Shown here piece after piece: positions 59,912-64,000 of a stretch of 64,000 bases of DNA (the stretch's first letter is position 1; each line of letters begins with the position of its first letter). The notes beneath the pieces were generated by a model that saw nothing but the letters and a program-made list of their open reading frames with translations, did no database searches and had not been told where the DNA came from. Position numbers and translations under genes: made by a program. This DNA comes from Anaerotruncus sp. G3(2012) (GTDB taxonomy: Bacteria > Bacillota > Clostridia > Oscillospirales > Ruminococcaceae): positions 97,230 through 161,229 of the forward strand of contig NZ_KE159677.1 in assembly GCF_000403395.2 (NCBI RefSeq), given 5' to 3'.

Positions 59912-61303
59912 ATGAAGCATAGTGATAAAACGATGGAAAAGGTGGTAAACCTTTGCAAGAGCCGCGGTTTTGTCTATCCCGGCTCCGAGATTTACGGCGG
60001 CCTTTCCAATTCATGGGATTACGGCCCGCTCGGTGTTGAGTTCAAAAACAATGTCAAACGCGCCTGGTGGAAAAAGTTTGTACAGGAGTCCCCCTACAAC
60101 GTCGGGCTGGATTCGGCCATCCTGATGAATCCGCAGGTGTGGGTGGCATCGGGGCATGTGGGCGGCTTCTCCGACCCGCTGATGGACTGCAAGGACTGCA
60201 AGACCCGCCATCGTGCGGACAAGCTGATCGAAGATGTGACCGGTGAAGCTGCGGACGGCTGGACCAACGAACAGATGATGTCCTATATCCAGGAGCATCA
60301 CATCAAATGTCCTGACTGCGGCGGGGAAAATTTCACCGACATCCGTAAATTCAACCTGATGTTCAAAACCTTCCAGGGGGTGACCGAGGACGCAAAAAGC
60401 GAACTTTATCTGCGCCCGGAAACCGCGCAGGGCATCTTTGTCAACTTCCAGAACGTCCAGCGCACCACCCGCAAAAAACTGCCGTTCGGCGTTGGGCAGA
60501 TCGGCAAATCCTTCCGCAATGAGATCACCCCTGGAAACTTCATCTTCCGGATCCGCGAGTTCGAGCAGATGGAGCTGGAATTCTTCTGCAAGCCTGACAC
60601 TGACCTGGAGTGGTTCCAGTACTGGCGCGGCTTCTGCGAAAACTGGCTGCTCTCGCTCGGCATGGCCAAAGAGAACCTGCGCCTGCGCGACCATGCCCAG
60701 GAGGAGCTGTCGTTCTATTCCAAGGCAACCACCGACATCGAATACCTCTTCCCGTTTGGCTGGGGCGAACTGTGGGGGATTGCCGACCGCACCAATTACG
60801 ACCTGGGCCGTCACTCGGAGGAATCCGGAAAAGCCCTCGACTACTTCGACCAGGAGACCAACGAACGGTATGTCCCCTATGTGGTGGAACCGTCGCTCGG
60901 CGCCGACCGTGTCGCGCTGGCCTTCCTTTGTGACGCTTATGACGAAGAGGTTGTCAGCACCGACGACAAGGGCAAGGAGGACATCCGGGTCGTCATGCGT
61001 CTGCATCCTGCACTCGCCCCGTTCAAGGCCTGTGTGCTGCCCCTCTCCAAAAAGCTGAACGAGGGCGCGGGCAAAATTTATGAAACCCTCTCCAAAGAGT
61101 TTATGGTCGATTATGACGACGCAGGCTCGATCGGAAAACGGTACCGCCGTCAGGACGAGATCGGTACCCCGCTCTGCATCACCTATGACTTTGATTCCGA
61201 GACGGATGGCTGTGTGACTGTCCGCGACCGTGACACGATGGCGCAGGAGCGCATCAAGGTCGAAGCGCTTGCAGAGTATGTCAGGGCAAAAATTCAGTTT
61301 TAA
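59912..61303 (+). CDS. glyS: Glycyl-tRNA synthetase, alpha2 type
   Basis: 463 residues of class II aa[24 protein letters not shown] is the fixed entry, a [20 protein letters not shown] zinc insertion follows (about 85-155), then motif 2 [26 protein letters not shown] and motif 3 [15 protein letters not shown], with an anticodon-binding C-terminal domain. It charges tRNA-Gly. ATG at 59912 chosen over 59903 because GAGAGG is nine bases upstream of the former. A tRNA-Pro gene follows. Confidence 0.97.
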   Translation: MKHSDKTMEKVVNLCKSRGFVYPGSEIYGGLSNSWDYGPLGVEFKNNVKRAWWKKFVQESPYNVGLDSAILMNPQVWVASGHVGGFSDPLMDCKDCKTRHRADKLIEDVTGEAADGWTNEQMMSYIQEHHIKCPDCGGENFTDIRKFNLMFKTFQGVTEDAKSELYLRPETAQGIFVNFQNVQRTTRKKLPFGVGQIGKSFRNEITPGNFIFRIREFEQMELEFFCKPDTDLEWFQYWRGFCENWLLSLGMAKENLRLRDHAQEELSFYSKATTDIEYLFPFGWGELWGIADRTNYDLGRHSEESGKALDYFDQETNERYVPYVVEPSLGADRVALAFLCDAYDEEVVSTDDKGKEDIRVVMRLHPALAPFKACVLPLSKKLNEGAGKIYETLSKEFMVDYDDAGSIGKRYRRQDEIGTPLCITYDFDSETDGCVTVRDRDTMAQERIKVEALAEYVRAKIQF

Positions 61304-61309
61304 ATGATT

Positions 61310-61342
61310 CCCGGCGGGGTGAAAAAATCGCCCCGCCGGTTT
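61310..61342 (+). terminator. Terminator of glyS
   Basis: CCGGCGGGG / CCCCGCCGG followed by TTTG; the U-tract is short and abuts the tRNA promoter. Confidence 0.6.
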
Positions 61343-61369
61343 GACACCGGCGCTAGATTCTGATATACT
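61341..61369 (+). promoter_or_regulatory. Promoter of tRNA-Pro
   Basis: TTGACA, 17-bp spacer, TATACT, ending 18 bases before the tRNA. Confidence 0.85.
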
Positions 61370-61387
61370 ATTATCATATGGAAAATC

Positions 61388-61463
61388 CGGGGTGTAGCGC
61401 AGTTGGTAGCGCGCCTGCTTTGGGAGCAGGATGCCGTGGGTTCGAATCCCGCCACTCCGACCA
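61388..61463 (+). tRNA. tRNA-Pro (anticodon TGG)
   Basis: Acceptor CGGGGTG / CACTCCG, D-arm with AGTTGGTAG, anticodon arm CCTGC-TTTGGGA-GCAGG (anticodon TGG), T-arm GTGGG-TTCGAAT-CCCGC and encoded ACCA. All stems pair. Confidence 0.97.
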
Positions 61464-61469
61464 AATCCA

Positions 61470-61518
61470 ACACCATCTATTGGCAGCTCATGCGAGTTCG
61501 GTAGATGGTGTTTGGTTT
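61470..61518 (+). terminator. Terminator of tRNA-Pro
   Basis: ACACCATCTA / TAGATGGTGT, followed by TTGGTTT. Confidence 0.6.
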
Positions 61519-61636
61519 AGGCCCCATAATGATGCTACAGATGGAAAAAATCCAGCGAAGCGCCGGATCATTCCGCTCCATCTAAGAAAACAAAGCGGCT
61601 GTATCGGAATGACAGAACCGACAGGAGACGTTGTAT

Positions 61637-62317
61637 ATGTGTATAGGGATTGTTGCAGCAACGAAAGCGGAGATAGCCCCATTCACTGCCGCCATGCGCA
61701 ATATCGAAACGGAAGAATATTCCATGCTGAAATTCCACAAGGGGAACTATGCTGGCATCGACGTAATTGCCTTATTCTGCGGCGTTTGCAGGGTGAACGC
61801 CGCGATTGCTGCACAAATATTGATTGACCGGTATCAGGTGGAACAGATCATCGTTATTGGCGTTGCGGGCGCAATCAACCCGGATTTACAGATTGGGGAT
61901 ACCGTTATTTCTTCGCAGGTCGCTTATCATGATGTTGCCGATGAAATCTTAACGCAATATCACCCGTGGATGGAAAGCATTTATTTTACAGCCGACCCAA
62001 GCCTGGTGCATGGCATAAGCCTGGCGAATGCCGATGATCCCTCCGTGATGACCGGCAGGATCGTAACAGGAGAATCTTTTATCGACCAGGAGGGGCGCGA
62101 AGAAATCATTGAAAGATATGATCCGCTGTGTGTCGATATGGAAACCGCTGGCGTCGCCCATGTCTGTTATGCCAACACGGTCCCCTTTGCCGCCATTCGT
62201 TCCATGAGCGATACCCCCCACGAGAGCGGAAGCGGCGCGTTTGAAAAATACTGCAAAACGGCAGCGGAGAAATCGGTGCGAGTGCTGATCCGCTACCTGG
62301 ATACCGCCTACCGGTAG
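61637..62317 (+). CDS. mtnN: 5'-methylthioadenosine/S-adenosylhomocysteine nucleosidase
   Basis: 226 residues of the PNP/UDP phosphorylase fold. IGIVAATKAEIAPF at the N-terminus, VIGVAGAINPDLQIGDTVIS, CVDMETAGVAHVCY with the substrate-binding Glu, and IRSMSD with the catalytic Asp are MTAN motifs. It cleaves MTA and SAH to adenine plus the thiosugar, recycling by-products of SAM use. ATG at 61637 has AGGAG nine bases upstream; a TTG six bases earlier is an alternative. Confidence 0.93.
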   Translation: MCIGIVAATKAEIAPFTAAMRNIETEEYSMLKFHKGNYAGIDVIALFCGVCRVNAAIAAQILIDRYQVEQIIVIGVAGAINPDLQIGDTVISSQVAYHDVADEILTQYHPWMESIYFTADPSLVHGISLANADDPSVMTGRIVTGESFIDQEGREEIIERYDPLCVDMETAGVAHVCYANTVPFAAIRSMSDTPHESGSGAFEKYCKTAAEKSVRVLIRYLDTAYR

Positions 62318-62392
62318 CGTGGACCACCTTTGCTGTTTTTTCACCTTACGGCAGCACGATCTGAGGTATTGAATAAATCCAAAAAATTTGGT

Positions 62393-62432
62393 AAAGTGTA
62401 TTGGATAGCTTGATAGCACCGATACACTTTTT
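62393..62432 (+). terminator. Terminator of mtnN
   Basis: AAAGTGTAT / ATACACTTT followed by TT, with a 20-base loop. Confidence 0.6.
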
Positions 62433-62467
62433 CAATTGATACAGACAATCAAAAAAGGAGGAGAAGG

Positions 62468-63853
62468 ATGGTTTTCAGCAGCCTGCTGTTTCTTTTCCGG
62501 TTTTTGCCGGCAGCATTTCTCGCTTACTATCTGACGCCAAAAAAATGCAAAAATCTGACCCTTCTGATCGTAAGCCTGATTTTTTATTCGTGGGGGGAAG
62601 TCCGATACTTCCCAATCATGCTTTCGATTATTCTGGTCAACTATCTCGCCGGGCTTGGGATCGGCCGATGGAGGGGTCACCGGGAGCTCTGCCGGGGGAT
62701 TCTCGCAGTTTCTGTGGTGTTCAGCGTGGGATTCCTCGCATTTTTCAAATACAGCAATTTCCTGCTGATGAATCTCAATGCGCTATTTGGAACCTCCTTC
62801 CCGATGCTTGAGGTCACAAAAAACCTGCCTCTCGGGATCAGCTTTTACACCTTCCAGATTATGACCTATACCATCGACGTCTATTTCCACAAGATCGAGG
62901 TAGAGCGCAATATCATTGACTTTGGGACGTTTGTTGTCCTCTTCCCGCAGCTGATTGCCGGCCCAATCGTGAAATATTCGGATATCAACCGCGAACTGAA
63001 AGACCGCCAGATCACGCTTGATGCGATACAGGACGGAATCGCGCTGTTTATCTTCGGGCTGGGGAGCAAGGTACTGCTTGCAAACAACATTGGCGCGCTC
63101 TGGACCGAGGTGGAATCCGCGGGATTCACGAACCTTTCGACCGCCGGGGCCTGGCTCGCTCTTTCTGCCTATGCCCTGCAAATCTACTTTGACTTTTCCG
63201 GTTACTCGCTCATGGCGATCGGGATGGGACGGGCGCTCGGGTTTCATTTCCCGCAGAACTTCAACTATCCTTACGTCTCCCGCAGCCTGACTGAATTCTG
63301 GCGCAGATGGCACATGACCCTTGGCGGCTGGTTCCGGGAATACCTCTATTTCCCACTGGGCGGCAATCGGGTCAGCAGATGGAAACAGTACCGCAACCTG
63401 TTCCTGATCTGGTTCGCAACCGGCCTGTGGCATGGTGCGGCCTGGAATTTTGTGCTCTGGGGGCTGTACTTTTTTGTGATGCTGAGTTTTGAACGGTTGT
63501 TCCTGCAGCGCTTTCTGGACCGTTACCGGCTGTTCTCGCATCTCTATGTCTTAATCGGGCTGCAGATCAGCTGGGTCCTGTTCGCGATTACCGATATGAA
63601 AAAAACCGGGACGTTTTTCTCGTTGCTTTTTCTGCCGCACAGCGGGAACGACTGGATGTATTATCTGCGAAACTACGGGATCATCATGGCAGTTGGGGTC
63701 GTGTTCTCGCTGCCGGTGCTCAATCTGCTCCGCGACCGTTTGCCAAAGCTCTGCAAATGGCTGGCAGTCCCGTTCCTCGGGCTGATTTTGCTGTTGTCGG
63801 TCGCATATCTCGTGGATTCCACCTACAATCCATTCCTGTATTTCCGTTTTTAA
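62468..63853 (+). CDS. MBOAT O-acyltransferase (AlgI/PatA-like)
   Basis: 461 residues, about ten membrane helices. FSSLLFLFRFLPAAFLAYY opening, SFYTFQIMTYTIDVY, LIAGPIVKY, YFDFSGYSLMAIGMGRALGF, FWRRWHMTLGGWFREYLYFPLGGNR and the catalytic His in GLWHGAAWNF are all AlgI-type. It moves acetyl or other acyl groups across the membrane onto a surface glycan, normally with an AlgJ/DHHW-type partner whose start lies at the window edge. GGAGGAG precedes the ATG. Confidence 0.95.
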   Translation: MVFSSLLFLFRFLPAAFLAYYLTPKKCKNLTLLIVSLIFYSWGEVRYFPIMLSIILVNYLAGLGIGRWRGHRELCRGILAVSVVFSVGFLAFFKYSNFLLMNLNALFGTSFPMLEVTKNLPLGISFYTFQIMTYTIDVYFHKIEVERNIIDFGTFVVLFPQLIAGPIVKYSDINRELKDRQITLDAIQDGIALFIFGLGSKVLLANNIGALWTEVESAGFTNLSTAGAWLALSAYALQIYFDFSGYSLMAIGMGRALGFHFPQNFNYPYVSRSLTEFWRRWHMTLGGWFREYLYFPLGGNRVSRWKQYRNLFLIWFATGLWHGAAWNFVLWGLYFFVMLSFERLFLQRFLDRYRLFSHLYVLIGLQISWVLFAITDMKKTGTFFSLLFLPHSGNDWMYYLRNYGIIMAVGVVFSLPVLNLLRDRLPKLCKWLAVPFLGLILLLSVAYLVDSTYNPFLYFRF

Positions 63854-63866
63854 GGAGGGATAAAAG

Positions 63867-63971
63867 ATGCAAAAAATCAAGCGGTGTCTGCCTCTGATCG
63901 CGATTTTATCGCTGTCAGCGGCATACTTTGTGTATTACACCTGCAATCCATTCCTGTATTTCCGTTTTTAA
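63867..63971 (+). CDS. 34-residue ORF made by a short tandem duplication
   Basis: Begins MQKIKRCLPLIAILSLSAAY like a membrane anchor of the expected AlgJ-like partner, then ends CNPFLYFRF, a copy of the last residues of the AlgI-like protein. The same ribosome site and MQKIK start recur at 63985. It looks like a hybrid left by duplication of about 115 bases. Confidence 0.55.
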   Translation: MQKIKRCLPLIAILSLSAAYFVYYTCNPFLYFRF

Positions 63972-63984
63972 AGGGGGGATAAAG

Positions 63985-64000
63985 ATGCAAAAAATCAAAC
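63985..64000 (+). CDS. Start of the next gene (partial)
   Basis: GGGGGG lies eight bases before an ATG opening MQKIK, cut by the window end. By position and by the first five residues it should be the AlgJ/DHHW-type partner of the O-acyltransferase. Confidence 0.45.

Overview
The window looks like the chromosome of a spore-forming, anaerobic gut-type Clostridia (Ruminococcaceae/Oscillospiraceae-like). The grounds are GC-rich but clostridial gene content, AGGAGG-type ribosome sites, an alpha2 glycyl-tRNA synthetase, Tn1549-like conjugation genes, a group II intron, a RACo-type activator and the mother-cell sporulation regulator SpoIIID.

Layout. (1) 1-12.7 kb, chromosomal: an amide hydrolase/acyltransferase; a MATE pump with a divergent MerR regulator and a textbook 19-bp-spacer MerR promoter; an LCP-like protein; a cystine/sulfur set (TcyP-like importer, CoA-disulfide reductase-rhodanese, PatB-type C-S lyase) divergent from a MarR regulator; and a second MATE pump coupled to an AraC-GNAT fusion regulator. 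(2) 12.7-19.08 kb, a broken conjugative element: displaced 3' half of tRNA-Arg(CCT), excisionase-like protein, RepA-like protein, PcfB and a VirD4-type coupling protein interrupted by a group II intron. The intron is cut off inside its reverse transcriptase. (3) 19.08-30 kb, a minus-strand surface-glycan operon: Wzm/Wzt exporter, a coiled-coil methyltransferase, glycosyltransferases, a radical SAM enzyme and a membrane sulfatase-fold enzyme. Upstream lie two tyrosine recombinases, one with a full catalytic set and one that has lost it.

(4) 32.2-55.9 kb is the main result. spoIIID is split in two. Its 5' half (32232-32352) and 3' half (55748-55892) flank a 23,400-bp element that ends in a large serine recombinase. 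Joining the halves through the shared GGATG restores an in-frame 86-residue SpoIIID. This is the architecture of a sporulation-gene intervening element, like skin in sigK, but in spoIIID. The element carries plasmid/phage-like genes: ParB, two Rep-like proteins, YqaJ exonuclease, DUF932, a resolvase, a sigma-like protein, a helicase-type ATPase and many small proteins. In the integrated state the recombinase gene borrows its last codons from spoIIID sequence, so excision changes both the host gene and the C-terminus of the recombinase.

(5) 55.9-64 kb, chromosomal: RACo-like protein, PAP2 phosphatase, phosphohexomutase, glyS, tRNA-Pro, an MTA/SAH nucleosidase and an AlgI-like O-acyltransferase followed by a small duplicated ORF.

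All functional names rest on motifs and remembered family resemblance; no database search was possible.
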